A stretch of 64,000 nucleotides of DNA, from positions 140,672,288 through 140,736,287 of the forward strand of contig NC_089978.1 in the NCBI RefSeq assembly GCF_036417845.1, given 5' to 3'. A program made the position numbers and the translations under genes. Positions 18,498 through 31,316 of the stretch are shown piece after piece. Within the stretch, counting starts at the first letter, position 1. Every line of letters begins with the position of its first letter. The notes beneath the pieces are model-generated. The model made no database searches. It saw only the letters and a list, made by a program, of their open reading frames with translations, and had not been told where the DNA came from. This DNA is from Apteryx mantelli (taxonomy: Eukaryota > Chordata > Aves > Apterygiformes > Apterygidae).

Positions 18498-19536
18498 TTT
18501 CTTACAGCAAAAAGTGCATAGCTTCATTTTTAAGATGAGCTTGAAGAGGCACTTTCAAAGAGTTGATGTAGGAGGGGTCAGAGTCTTCTGTGTATTTTTC
18601 TGCTGCTCTGAGTGGCAGTGCAGCACAAAGCAGATGAAAAATGAATTGGACTTTCCTGTGATTCAGGCTTGGAATGCTTTCCAAAAGTCCTCTTCCCCAT
18701 GACTCCTCCTAAATTATGGGTTGGGTATCAGAGGGAGAATAGGGTGCTCCATAGCACCCATCATAGAGTCAGGTGGTGGGTCAGAATCTTGACCCTTTTG
18801 AAAGAGTATTGGGTTGAGCTTTGGATACAGTGAGTCAATTTCTGTTTTAACCATGCAATGGCAAAAAAAAAAAAAAAAATCACCACGGGCCACTGATGGC
18901 AGAGGGGAGCCAGCCTCACCAGCACTGATGATTCCACCCTCACTGCTTGTGTTGTGTGGAATTGCTGTTGCTGGAGACAGCCCTCATCAAACTCAAGGTA
19001 ATTTTGCAAAGCTGACATCTCTTTGAGCCGCAGCCACTGTTCATGGCTTTGGAAGGCTAAATGAAAAAGCCTCTCAATGAAGCGAAGTGTTGATTTCATT
19101 TTTCATTAAATTGCAGCTCTGCGTATTTTACCTGCTTACTGACTCTTTTAGCTAGCTGAGACATCACAGTATTGCACTCAAATTATTGCGAAAATATTTG
19201 CATTCTGATGCTATGAGGACTTGTGTCCCTATGTAGGATATAATGTAGCTGTGTGCTTTGTAAACAGAAAAACAGCAACTCCATTACCAGAAAATTTCGT
19301 TTTGAAGCAAATTCCCATTTTATATTGTAGAGGGTAAAATATTTCTGAGATGCTAACAGCTAGACCACTGGCAAGAGTAAGGGTTTGATAGCAAATTTTA
19401 TCCCTTGCTGTGTAAAGAAACAGTTGTTAAGGCTTTTAGAAATGTGGAGCCAAAAGGAGGGGGAAGAATCCAGTAAAAATACATTTCTTTTGGGAGGCTT
19501 CTTGACTTCCTTTCTGTGCATGCTATCAGGGACATG
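18498..19536. other. Non-retroviral 1.04-kb segment inside provirus 1
   Basis: Between gag (18497) and integrase (19537) lies sequence with no resemblance to any part of the inner provirus. It occupies the place of nucleocapsid, protease, RT, RNase H and most of integrase. Base composition resembles host DNA. It includes A17 at 18861-18877, a TTCTTACAG acceptor-like string at 18498-18506, and no long reading frame on the plus strand. A minus-strand frame of 112 codons (18761-19099) is not recognisable. Most likely it is a captured host sequence, brought in by recombination during reverse transcription or by later rearrangement. Its source is unknown. Confidence 0.8.
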
Positions 19537-19912
19537 TTACCCTTAGCTTTGTTGAATATACGAACTCAGCCCAGAACTGACACAGGAGTCTCCCCTTTTG
19601 AAATGTTATATGGGATGCCATAAGATTTAAGAGAAATGAACAAAAGAACAATTACCAGGTTCCATTCACCGAGTTAACCCTGGAGACAAGGTTTTAATTA
19701 AAACCTGGAAAGACTCGTCTTTGACTCCCCGCTGGGAGGGACCTTTCCTTGTTTTGCTTACCACAGACACTGCTATTCGCACCGCAGAGCAAGGATGGAC
19801 ACATGCCAGCAGAATTAAAGGGCCGATCTCAGAATCATCGTGGGAAGCCTTTGGAAACCCGGACAATTTAAAAGTAACCTTTAAGAAGAAACCTAGAAAC
19901 CTCGATAAGTAA
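19537..19912 (+). pseudogene. pol: pol remnant of provirus 1 (integrase 3' part) with an RT-derived patch
   Basis: 19537-19621 matches integrase of the inner provirus (around LNIRTQPRTDTGVSPFEMLYGMP). 19622-19663 instead matches the RT region encoding DLREINKRTITRF (equivalent to 14773-14814 on the minus strand). 19664-19912 returns to the integrase C-terminus (IHRVNPGDKV onward) and ends at TAA. The catalytic core is absent. The short homologies at the switch points (GATTTA and CC) suggest template switching. Confidence 0.9.
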
Positions 19913-20513
19913 GACCACATTTTGTAAAACCTCACATTGTATTTGTTATCCCTTTGTGTGTTATGAATGTAGGATTTGTAAAGAGAAGTAGTGGACTCAT
20001 TGGTAGTATGGGTTCCTCCCTAGCGGCAGTTGTCGCATTTGTTATGGCAAATTGACCTATTTGACATTAAAAAGGGATCTCAAGAAAAGATCGGTGGAAT
20101 GGTGGGAAGCTTTTGCTAAAGGGGTACAACCAGAGAAAGGTTGTACCTACGCCAACCACCCCGATCACATAAGGCCGAAATTGAAAACACCAATTGTAGG
20201 TGGACCGTGCCGTATGTTGAGTGTCACTCTGGAGAACTGGGAAGCCTTTAAAAATCCAAAAAGCTCATACAGGAGGTTCCCCTGAAGAATACGGCTGCTG
20301 TCGAGAAGACGTACACCCTGCTGCTCTGAGCAAAAGAGTAGGCAGAGGAGACAGACGTATGGAAACTGTGGGGATTGAGGCCGATAAGCCACCTCCTAAG
20401 CGGGGATACCCAAAATTGTAAGGCCCAGACTCTTTAAAGTCCCAGAGACACTTGGCATCACGGATTGCCCCTCCAAGGCATTAAGGGTTCGTAAAATATC
20501 CGTTAGCCAAGCC
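19913..20513 (+). other. pol-env interval of provirus 1
   Basis: Homologous to 11573-12201 of provirus 2. It carries degraded forms of small ORF A (ATG near 19966, stopping early after a 1-nt loss) and ORF B (20221-20421, ending VGIEADKPPPK). Confidence 0.75.
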
Positions 20514-22400
20514 ATGGGTCCACTACTCCTCTGGAAGATGATTGTGCTGGGCTTATTAGGAATACGAATCAAAGGGGAACATAATGTACACCAACCCTTT
20601 AAATGGTCATTAATAAGGTGGGAGGATCAAACAGTGATCCAAGTACGAAGTGTACCCGGGAGTCCTACATTTACAGCTACTTTATGTGAGTTGGTGCCTA
20701 TTGAACCATGTCTAGATCATATGGGGTTTTACTTTTGTCCTAGTTCTAATCCTGGGTGAGGATACTGTAACTACCCAAACTCTTATTATTGTGCTTATTG
20801 GGGATGTGAAACTATAGCCTCTGATTGGACTCCAGGAGCAGGGCCAGATAAGTTTTTATCAGTAAAATGGGGGCCTTCTGGGTGTAAACCCGCCAAGAGG
20901 GATTGGTCAGGGGGATACCCACCAATCCATAATTTTGGGTCGGATTGTACACATTTAATGATAAATATCAACCGTCTGGAAGATCCAGGATGGTTTTTGG
21001 GAAAGACCTGGGGAGTCCAGTACTGGGAGGCTGGGACAACCGATACAGGTGGATTAATTTTCATAAAGAAAGAAAGGGTGCGACCCAATCCACAGGTAAT
21101 AGGGCCGAATTTAATTGTTAAGGGAACAGGATCAAGAATCAAACCCACGAGAGCGATCATGAATCTGACAAGTATTCCTATGAGCTGCCCCATGCCGAAA
21201 GATACTGTTGTAATCTCAGAAAGTAAAGCCACAGAGAGGGTAGACAATCCTCTGTAGAAGGTTGTGCAAGCAACCTACAAAATATTAAATGCTACAACCC
21301 CTAGTATAACTACCCATTGCTGGTTATGCTACGACATAAGACCCCCTTTTTATGAAGCAATAGGAGTAAATATGACATATACCTTAAGCAATGATCCAGC
21401 TTCACAGTGTCAATGGGAAGATAAGAAGAGGGGATTGACTATGGAGCAAGTTACAGGAATAGGAATGTGTATTGGCAAAGTGCTAAAATCAAAGAAAAAG
21501 CTGTGTGGATCTATATCATTGCAAAACCACATCCCTAAAAATGGATGGGCTATTCCCACCAAAGGAACTAGATGGATATGCTCAAAAACCGGCCTGACTC
21601 CTTGTGTCTCCTTAAGGGTGCTTAGTGAGTCCCAAGAATATTGTATACAAATAGAAGTAATTCCCAGGATCGTGTATCATCCGGAAAATGTGATATACGA
21701 TCATTGGGACACTTCTCATCTGGTCCGAGTAAGGAGGGAACCAATCACCGCAATTACTATAGCCACCTTACTGGGCCTCGGGGCAGTAGGAGCGGGAACC
21801 GGAATTTCCTCCTTAGTGATGCAACAGCAGAGCTTTAGCACCCTACGGGCGGCTGTGGATGAGGACTTAGAACGAATAGAAAAATCCATTACAGCTTTAG
21901 AAAAGTCGTTGACATCGCTATCAGAAGTAGTGTTACAGAACAGAAGAGGGATGGACCTCTTATTTTTGCAACAGGGAGGATTGTGTGCAGCCCTAGGAGA
22001 AGAATGTTGTTTTTACGCGGATCATACAGGAGTTGTCAGGGATACTATGGCAAAATTGAGAGAAGGCCTTGAGAAACGTAAAAAGGAAAGAGAAGCCCAG
22101 CAAGGGTGGTATGAATCATGGTTCAGTCATTCTCCCTGGCTAACAACCTTATTGTCTACCATCGCGGGCCCATTGGCTTTACTAGTACTAGTGTTGACCT
22201 TTGGACCGTGTATAGTAAATAAAATAATTAACTTAGCAAAAAGCAGACTCGAAGCTGCCCACCTACTGTTGATAAGAAGTCAATATGAACAACTAAATGA
22301 AGATGAGAGTAAGCATAACCCTATGCTCTCCCTGGCACAGGAGGTTGCTCGATTTGATGAACAAATTAGAAGGGACCAAAACAAAAAGGGGGGATTGTGA
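20514..22400 (+). pseudogene. env: env of provirus 1, two nonsense codons
   Basis: One continuous frame from ATG at 20514 to TGA at 22398-22400, interrupted by TGA at 20757-20759 (Arg in the inner copy, CGA-to-TGA type) and TAG at 21255-21257 (Trp in the inner copy). It retains CWLC, a basic cleavage site, CX6CC and the membrane anchor, and lacks one of two consecutive Val codons in the tail. By eye it is roughly 90 percent identical in protein to the inner env, with most differences in the SU N-terminal half. Confidence 0.93.
22383..22394 (+). other. Polypurine tract of provirus 1
   Basis: AAAAAGGGGGGA, one base before the 3' LTR, same as in provirus 2. Confidence 0.88.
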
Positions 22401-22930
22401 TAGGTGCTAGTTTGTTACATCAAATCGGGAAGTGATTTTACGATGAAACTAGGTGATAATTACGGGCTAAAACCACAACATCCTGTAATGAGGGCATGTA
22501 CCCCGCCTGAGATAATTAAGTGGAGCCAGCGAGGCGGCGATGTTAGTTTAGATAGCCTAATATGGCAATGGCGAGGTCACACAGTTGTAAAATACATGCA
22601 TGACCTGAGGGTCACCACACACAACGCAGAGGAAGACTCCAGCCTTCATCCCCACGACCACCAGAAGGCTGAAGAAGACCCCCTAGCAACAGCCGGCGCA
22701 ACCGCAGAAGTTACAGGAAGTGCCATGTATACCCGGAACTGGAATCGCATATAAGGAGACTGGGGGGGGGGGGGGGGGGGGAATCACGCGCGTGCCGTTG
22801 GTGGAGCAGGAGACTCCCTGGCCGCCCAGCGCTGTTTTGCTTACTTGTGACTTGCTCAATTATTTTATTAAATTGGAATTTATGCAACCCGGCCCGAGTG
22901 GTTGTCAATTTGTCGCGTTTACCTATAACA
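22396..22930 (+). repeat. 3' LTR of provirus 1 (535 bp)
   Basis: TGTGATAGG to TATAACA, followed by target copy AGCT. It has a run of 20 G after the TATAAGG box (22762-22781). Five substitutions from the 5' LTR, all in the first 75 bp. Confidence 0.93.
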
Positions 22931-22934
22931 AGCT

Positions 22935-25900
22935 GACCAGGATCTGCCTTTTTATATCCGGCAGATGCAGGATATGGGTTGAGGAGCAGGCCTGGAGACC
23001 GCAGCTGGGGATGAGGGGGCAGTTTCTGCTCCTGCCTTCCTGAATTCAATTTCTTGCGCTCACAAGTGAAAATACAACTTCTTAAATCCTGTGTGCTACT
23101 CCTCATCCTCTCTGTACCCCTAAAACAGGGGAAGGTCACCAGAGAAAAGATGTGACATGGGCACATCCAAGCCAGGCATGGCAGGCTTCAGGCAGCCAAG
23201 GAGTTATGTTAAAGCAGAGTTAAATGAAAGAGCAGATGTCAGCAATTTGGAACAAAATATGTAAGGCGTAACCTGTACCTTAACACCAGCCTTATGTATA
23301 AACCTGTAGGTGGAAAGGCGGCAGCTAACAGCTTCAGCTCCTTGTGGGGACAGTCTTTCAGCTACCTGCATAATCGAACCTCCCTGAATTACCACACGAT
23401 CATTTGCTGTTAGAGAGGTTAAGTTTCTTCTCAGTGGCGCAGAAAGGAAGTATCACGCAGGACTTCTACTGTTTGGGACTGCGAAGGTGGGGGAATGCCG
23501 AATGTCCAGCCCTGAGGTGCCACTGTGCTTCCCAGCACAGAACTTAATTTCTTCTTCAACCAAACGTGAATGGGTTCTGCTCTGCCCTAATACAAAATGG
23601 GAACAAAATGATCACGCTCTCATGTTTGTAAATCTAGACTACATCGTGTGCTTTTCTTAATTTTCAGACCTTTTCTGCTTCTCTGAACCTGTTAAATGCA
23701 AATCTGTTAAGTTTTTGTAGGCAATATACTTTCATTCCTGGCCATACTAAGATTTCCTGGGTTTAATCTATTTGTTTCAAATTATAACATACCCATAATG
23801 TAGTTTACCTTTTCATGATTAGTATGGCCTCTCACTATGACTTCATCCACTTTACCCTAATTATTGTTCAGAATGCACTCTTACGAATGCTGGGCAGTTC
23901 TTAATAGGTAACATGAAATGCAGTCTAAAACTTTCAGTTATACTTTCCACAAGATTTCTATAAATTTTACAAAATTAGAATTGTGGAATATCCCATTGTT
24001 AACAACAGGTGGAACAAGGACAAAACAAGATGTGTCCAAATTCTTAAAAACAGTGTCCAGTAATTGGGATAAACTCAAGATTATTTAAGTGAATTCTATA
24101 AATCTTTAAATTCTCAAGAAAATAATTTTGCAGCTAAAATGTAAGGTCCCCATTCTCCAAAGATCGCTGAAAGCTAGGCATCTAAATGAGGGTTTGGGCC
24201 TGAGTGCCCTAAGAGGTTGAATCTGTCTTGAAATATAAAACTGAATGTTACTAGTCATAAGATGCCCAGACACCTCTGGAGATACAGAACATTTATTCCT
24301 CATGCTAATTTTACTGGCTATATAAAATTGCACTAACATGTAGTAGAATAGCATGTAATATGTTGAGATGTATTATGTAACTCATAAATAGTACCTGCTT
24401 TTGCAAGAAAAGGGTAGTTATTGCATCTTCATGTTCAGAATATTTGTCAGGCACTCCCTTTTAACCTCACAATGAAGTCTCATTGTCAAGGTTCAGAGAA
24501 ATAATTTCCATATTCACACACAGCTATACTTGTATCTCCATGACAGGAACCTTGCAAGTCATCTTATGCCATGAAGAGAAAATGAATGGAGTTAATGTGT
24601 AAAGTCTGATAAATCTTTGACTTATAATTAGTGCTTAATATATTTAATGAACTTCACAAATATTAAGCGATGATTTAGGCAGCCTTACTGACCTCTTAGG
24701 ACGTTAACCATTATCATAAACGTTCTGAAGTCCTGCTGTATAGTCACAGTTTTAAGTTATTCTTACTAGAAAACACTCTGAATTTTATCATATTTTATTT
24801 TCCACATTAGGGTAACATAAGAAGGGATCCTTTGCTGTTGAAAACATGTAGTGCCATTAACAGAACAAGATCCAGCTGCCAGTGTTATGTGTTAGCTAGG
24901 AGCTCCTGTTTCATGACTTCAGTCTAGGTCACTTGTATATGTTGGATGACAGACTTGATCGTTTCTTTTAAGATCTTCCTCAAATTTTGCTTGCTTTTCC
25001 TAAAATGAATCAAATTAGTCATAAGTAGCTGTTTATATGTCAGCTTTTAGTGGAATGGTCCATGATCAACACAGTGCTGTTCTTGTTAGAGTTTACTCAA
25101 GAAAATGCACATCCAGCTGTGTACTTCAGAAGGTTTTTTAAAAAAAAAAGTTTATGGGATATTCTAGTTGCTAGAATAAATAGCTCTCAAGAATTCCAAC
25201 TTGCTCAAGAATAGCTACACTTGAGGCAGTCTCCTTTCTACAGCTATTTTTAAACTGATCAAGTTGCGTCTTATCAGATTTCTTTGTTTTGCCAAGCTAA
25301 ACACAGTCCTGACTTTCCAAGAGATGAATAAAAAGGCACTGAAGAGAAGCCTCAAATATATATTGTCTTTGCTGAACTCATTGTAGTCAGTTGATTCATC
25401 ACCATGTGTTATCGCTTGTCTGTATTAGTGATATTGTGAAAACTGTTGATGCAACAGAAATAAAGAATTATTTAAATAACTGATGTTAGGGCTAAGGCTA
25501 GGAAATAAATACATTAAATGAGAAGGATCTCTGCAGCCATTGAGCCTCGCTTAAAATCTTCCATGAGGACTCTCTCAATTCCACCCTGCCTGTCTTCTCC
25601 AACAGATGTATGCCTAAGAAAACAGTCCACACACAATCACAACTGATTTTTTACAAAAGAAAAACAGAAAAATCCTGCCAGCACTATTATTCGCAGGTGC
25701 AATATAATTGTTTAAAATAACATATTTTATAATCTTTCCTGGTTTTGAATTATTTGGTGTTTACATAGCAGGATCTTTTCATTCTTCAGTGTTTCATCTG
25801 CTCTTTCTGCTTATTTTCCCTGTGAGGTAGTAAGTCCATTTCTTTCATCATTATTAGCCCCAAGATACTTGAGAAAGTAATGTCATTTTAAAAAATGAGG

Positions 25901-28900
25901 GGAGAAGAAAAAAAGGAGAAATAGATGCAGATAATAAAGATCCAGTTTTCCTATAAGTGGCCATAAACAAAAATATAATACAAAGATAGTAATTTTCAGT
26001 TTTCCATGCACTATCACTAATTATGAAAAATCACTAGGCAGATAAAATACTTTGTTTCTATTTATTATGCGTTAATTATAACTGCATTTGTGACAAATGT
26101 TACTGTTCAGTTAATAGATGTCTGCTGCCATTTTTTTATTTAATGTTATTTCATCCTAGCAAGCATTTCCAGAAAGCTAAAAAAATAGATTAATCTGTAT
26201 TTTTACAATTAAAAACCTCATCTGAATGGCTTTTTCAGGAGCAATAACTTAATTTATCACAAAAAAAAAATTTATGATCAAACAGATTTTCATAACACTA
26301 CTGCTATAGTGATCCAATTACAGATATATTAACTTTCATTAGAGGTTAGAAGCAGACCTATAAATAGGACTTACAAGTTTACTTCAGGATACATTCTTTG
26401 TATACCTCTTTATCTCACAAGTATTTTATTTTTTCTTTAGTTTGAAATGCACACACATTTTGAAAAGCATTTCTAGTTACAGTATGATGCAAGCCACTTA
26501 ATTTTTATTCAAAACTATTATTTTGCATACAAATGGGATATTGGAAAGAAGAAAAGCTATATTATTTAGAAAGCCCTATAAGTGAAAAAGTATTGGAGAT
26601 GTTAGATAAATATGTGTTCACTCTATATAGTTTGATCATAGATTGTTATTACTATTTTCCTTCTTCTTTCCACTTTTGTGATTTCTGTTCACATCCATGA
26701 CTAGCTTATCTCTAGTGAAATAGCCAACATTTAGAAAGGCTCTGTCATTTATAACTGAGAGATTATGGTTCATCTTTCATTTCCTGGTCAGATTCAATTT
26801 CACATTGGTAATTCAGTAAGCAAAAATGTCTTGGTGAAAGAGAATGAATTTGCTTTTGCATTCATAACCCACACCTGGTTAACACTCTGAGTGCACAGGG
26901 CAGTGGCACAGCAGTCTTCACATAGCCTTGTGCCTGTACTAAAGCTAAGTCCACCTGATCCAATGTGATTGCTTGGTGCACAGTGGTAAGGCACTTGGAT
27001 ATTCTCCCAGTGATAGCGCTCTTCAAATCTGTAGAATGTGTTGTCAGTACTGAAGCCTGACTTTATGGTTATACTGCATGTGTACACTGCATGTTACATA
27101 TTCTTGTAGAAGTAAAGAGTTACAGCTACCAAACAGAGTAAGAGACACTTGTCTTGAAAAATTTAAAGGAGACGAAAGTAAGAAATAGGAGATCATTTCT
27201 CACTGAGGATGTTCTCCATCTCAGGAATGAGCTGTTGCTATCATTTCAGAAGAATTACTGCCTCAGACTTCAGAGTAGTACAGAAAAAGATGAAAACATG
27301 GATTGTGACCTGCTTCATTAAGAATTTTGAGGTAGTTTACTTGTCTTTAAAGTCAGTTCTGATAATCACATTGCTCATTTACATTGTGTTTTCCTTAAGA
27401 AATATTACTAGAGCCTTGATAATTGATTAAAGGATATATAACAAAATCTACTACAGAAAACAGCTTTATGGAAATCTCTAACAGAAATTAAAGGATATGT
27501 TATTGCCTTTAGAAACTCACCCACATAGATATGTAAAAGTGCACAACTGCAATTATCCTCACAGCAGCATTGTCATCTCTCCAAATTCTCTTCTCAATTA
27601 CAATGCACAACTCCTATGCAGAGTCTCTCCTGAAACAGTAATTATATCTTGAACAATCATTTCAAGTATACTTGTAATAAACATCCACTTTTAATGATAT
27701 TCTGTTACTACCACAATACCAACAACAGTATCCTTCTCTTCCAGTGCATCACTAATGATTTAAACAAACCTAATAAAACAATGCTAGGACACTTAATATA
27801 ACTGGAGGTAGGAATCAAGTAACAGTCAAGGTTCACTGTACAAGAATTTATATTGTCTCTTATTATTTAAAAGTTCTCCATGACTGCTATCTGATACCTC
27901 TTCATCAATTAGAATAGATACAATATTTCAAGCAGTAATTTTGTCCTCCTTTTATGCAACATAATCATATCAACAGATACTTTGCCCTATGTGGTGGCAG
28001 TTTATTTTAGCCCACACCATGTATTTAGTGTTTGAATTTTCACTTATGTAGGTATTAAAAATGCAATGGGTTTCTATGAAGGTATACTATAATTATATTA
28101 TAATTAGTTTAAGAATTCTACTGACCTAGTAAAGAGCACTAAACTTAAAAAAACGCACACCAAGCTGTTCTCTAAGGTTCGTGTGGAATAACATGAGGCC
28201 AGCAGAATTTGGCTCTAGAACTGCAAAAAATAATTCTCATGCAATGCATTATCATTATTGCTCAATTTACAATAGTGGCCTAAATAGCAGACAGGATCAG
28301 GACCCTACCATGTTGGCTTTTATCTAAAAAAAAGTATTTAATCAGCACATATGCCAAATTAGAAAATGCACTCTCATGATATGAAATTCTCCTTATTCCC
28401 AAGATTTCCAAAAGCTTACAGAAATGGTAGCATAATTAGCAAGGCTGCCTACTTTATCACATTCATCACATTGCGCAATTATTGCTGTGCCCACTGAAGT
28501 CAAGAATGATGATGCCTGAAATCTTGGAACTGATTGGCCATGATATTCCCAAGATATTTGCTTTAATTATATGGATCTCTTCAACTCTTGAGGACCAAAT
28601 ATTGTTTGTCTTTATCAGACAACTGTTAAAACAAGCAGATCACCACTCTGAAAATAATAGAGCGACATACACTTTCCTAACACAGATAGCCTTCAATGGC
28701 ATTGGTGCAGTATCCATCTAATAGCAATTAATGCACTTGAAACATGATTTAACTATGGAGCAAAAGTATCAGAACTGAATGTTTCTTTTTCAGAGTTCCT
28801 TCTACAGAAGAAAATACACTCCTTTGTCTACTCCTGATCCTCCAGCTCTCCTCTCCCCTGCCCTTGTGTTAGGAGACAAGATAAACTACCAACAAGATAC

Positions 28901-31310
28901 TAGCTTAACAGACTGAGGTTTACAGTGTATATTCTTCACTAAAAGGTGAAGTTCATCCCGAAACATTGTGGAACTTGTGTTTAGCCACACAAGTGACTTG
29001 CTTATCTAAGATTTTCACACAAAAAAGTAAAAAAAGGTGAGCTGAATTTAGAACATTGTTGCTGAAAGTATAGCAGAGAAAACTGAAAACATGCTTGCTT
29101 ATGAAGAGATGAGCCTTGGACAGCTATTGACCCAGCAGAACTCAGAAAAACAGGGACAAAACTCTGAAACACAGATTCTGTTAATTCTGATGTCTTCTCT
29201 GAGAACAGGTGGACTGGTAGATTCATTCCCACCACAATGTTCTTTAAATATAAGGAATGCCAAATCTTGCCTGGAGAAATTGCTGGTTTAAGGGTAATTA
29301 ATATGACCCTTAAGGTGTTTCCTGAAATAAGGACAGTGTTCACATAGAAACAGATGTTTGTTCACTGAAAATATTTAACTGCTGACATTTGAAAGAAATT
29401 GCAGAAAAGCAAAGGGTTAACAATGAATAAAAGTCACTTTGCTTTGATTACTGAATTTTTATTTTATCTGCAATTGCAAAACATCATTCTACTACCATGA
29501 GTAAATGCATATGTAAATTTAACAACTTTTTAAAACTTCACATGTCTTTTAAACATCATTCAGATGTAAAAAAGGCATATACATATTTTATTTTTTGTAC
29601 ACAGGCTGTCACTGTGCTTCCACAATATGCCTTGACTCCTGGAGAATTTCCACTAAGACCAGTGTGAGGGAGTATGAGAACTGTGGAACCATCATCTGCC
29701 CAAAGCTCTGTCCTTCGCTGAGTAGGAAGAGTCATGTTAAATTTTAGGTTTTACCTAAAATTTAGGCTGCTTTCCTTTATTTTTGTTGTTCATCTCTTCC
29801 CATCTTGGAACAATTTAGGAATTATAAATACAGCAAGATAAAGAGGTCAAATGTAAAACCTTAGGAGGCATTCGCTCTTCTCTCATCTTCATAATGTAAG
29901 GTTTTATCTGCTCTTTACAACCAATGGCCCCTAAAGCTTTTAATTCTGCTTTGGAAATGTTCCCTTAAAAAACAAGTTGTTTGTGACACTAGTCCCAAAA
30001 AGAGAGAGGTGACATTTTGTTAATGAGTTTCATCTTGGTGAGTGAAAAGCTTGATTGTTTTTCTTTATTCATGTTTCCTCTAAACCATCATGCACTGCCA
30101 TTATAAGTTCCCAGGCTGGCCTTGGAATGGATTTATCGTTGTGTTGCCAAAGTCAGTTCAAAGTTAAGCGAAACAGGCAGCAGCCTGTGGTGGCAGATTG
30201 CAGGCAGGGGCAGACTGTCTGAAACTGCTTGAGGAGATGATGGTCTCCACTGATCTAAATGGTTCATGCCCATCTTCTGCCTGGCCTCTCTAACAGAGTG
30301 GCGATTTCACACATAGCCCTGAATGACCATCAGATAGCAGCAATTAAGGAACAAGTTTTCAGGATTTCAGTTTCAGTTTTCAGTATTCATAGAAGGTGCC
30401 TCATTTTGAAATAATGAAATCACGCAACACATTTAAGCAGTTCACAGGGACAATGTTCTGGAGCACTGTTCTTCACTCACAGTCCAGCCTCCTGTGCTGT
30501 CCCATGCTATCTTGTTACTTCTTTCACATCCACATATCTTTGCATTGGAGATGCTTCCCATAGTGACATTCAACATCCTACAGCACTGATCTTGTATCAG
30601 GACACACTAGCCCAGAACTCTACTGATATGAATCACTGATTTAAGAATAAAGACAAATAAGGACAGGAGCTCACAAACATTAGTCCAAATGCTGACCCAG
30701 TTTCACAGGCAGTCTACTGTGGAGACCCATTTTGAAAACAGGGACAGGAATTCCTTTCTTTTACCAGAACTGACTAAAGAAAACCTAGATCTATGCACCT
30801 TGCTTGCTTGCATGCAATTTAGCATTTTGAGGCACGATCTGGAAGCTTTTATGCATGTCAAATTCTTTGTACATATCTGTGGGAGTTTAACTTAAGTTTT
30901 CCCATTAATTAAACATTGATGGCCAAACGCTCTTTTCAGAGCGGACATAAACTGTGGAGGGGAAATGGGGGTTGATTAGACTGGAACTCTGCACTCTCCA
31001 GGGTGCTGAATCCGGTTTATGCTGGCGAACATGCTCTGAACACAAGTAAATCCAAGCGTGCTTTCAATATACAAGTGGTTGTGCTTCCCCCCTCTTGTCA
31101 TTCCTATAGGCTGAGGACATCCATAGGAACTGGGGGTGTGGGCAATACCGTTGGATGTATACAGTGCTCTTATTATTTCCAGACTGAAAATTACATCCTT
31201 CAAACGAAGGCACTCTTTCCTCAAATGATACTTTACATTGATACCCTTCTCATCCTTCCCTTTGGGTTTCATCTTCCTCATGCCAGCCAGTACTTTAGCA
31301 CGCAACATTT
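22935..31310. other. Gene-free stretch upstream of MRPS35
   Basis: About 8.4 kb of AT-rich host DNA following the right target copy of provirus 1. No coding gene, RNA gene or mobile element that I recognise. Reading frames are short (under 115 codons) and look random. Confidence 0.6.
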
Positions 31311-31316
31311 AGTAGG

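Larger units (their letters stand above)
7556..22930 (+). mobile_element. Outer ERV provirus (provirus 1), defective, interrupted by a nested provirus
   Basis: Plus-strand gammaretrovirus-like provirus: 5' LTR 7556-8089, PBS, leader, gag 5' part to 9137, nested provirus 9138-18139, gag continuation 18140-18497, foreign segment 18498-19536, integrase remnant, env, polypurine tract, 3' LTR 22396-22930. The flanks AGCT (7552-7555) and AGCT (22931-22934) form a 4-bp target duplication. Without the nested element the provirus would be about 6.4 kb. It lacks most of capsid, nucleocapsid, protease, reverse transcriptase and most of integrase, so it could have moved only with helper functions. Confidence 0.92.

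Noticed and set aside
18331-18702. A gag-foreign fusion protein across the 18497/18498 junction
   Set aside because: The frame in phase with capsid ends after about 14 foreign codons (stop at 18536-18538). The longer 123-codon frame is out of phase with Gag, so a transduced-oncogene-like fusion protein is not supported.
26800-27087. Cys-containing 95-codon minus-strand frame as an exon
   Set aside because: I could not recognise the peptide, and no splice-linked neighbouring exon was evident.
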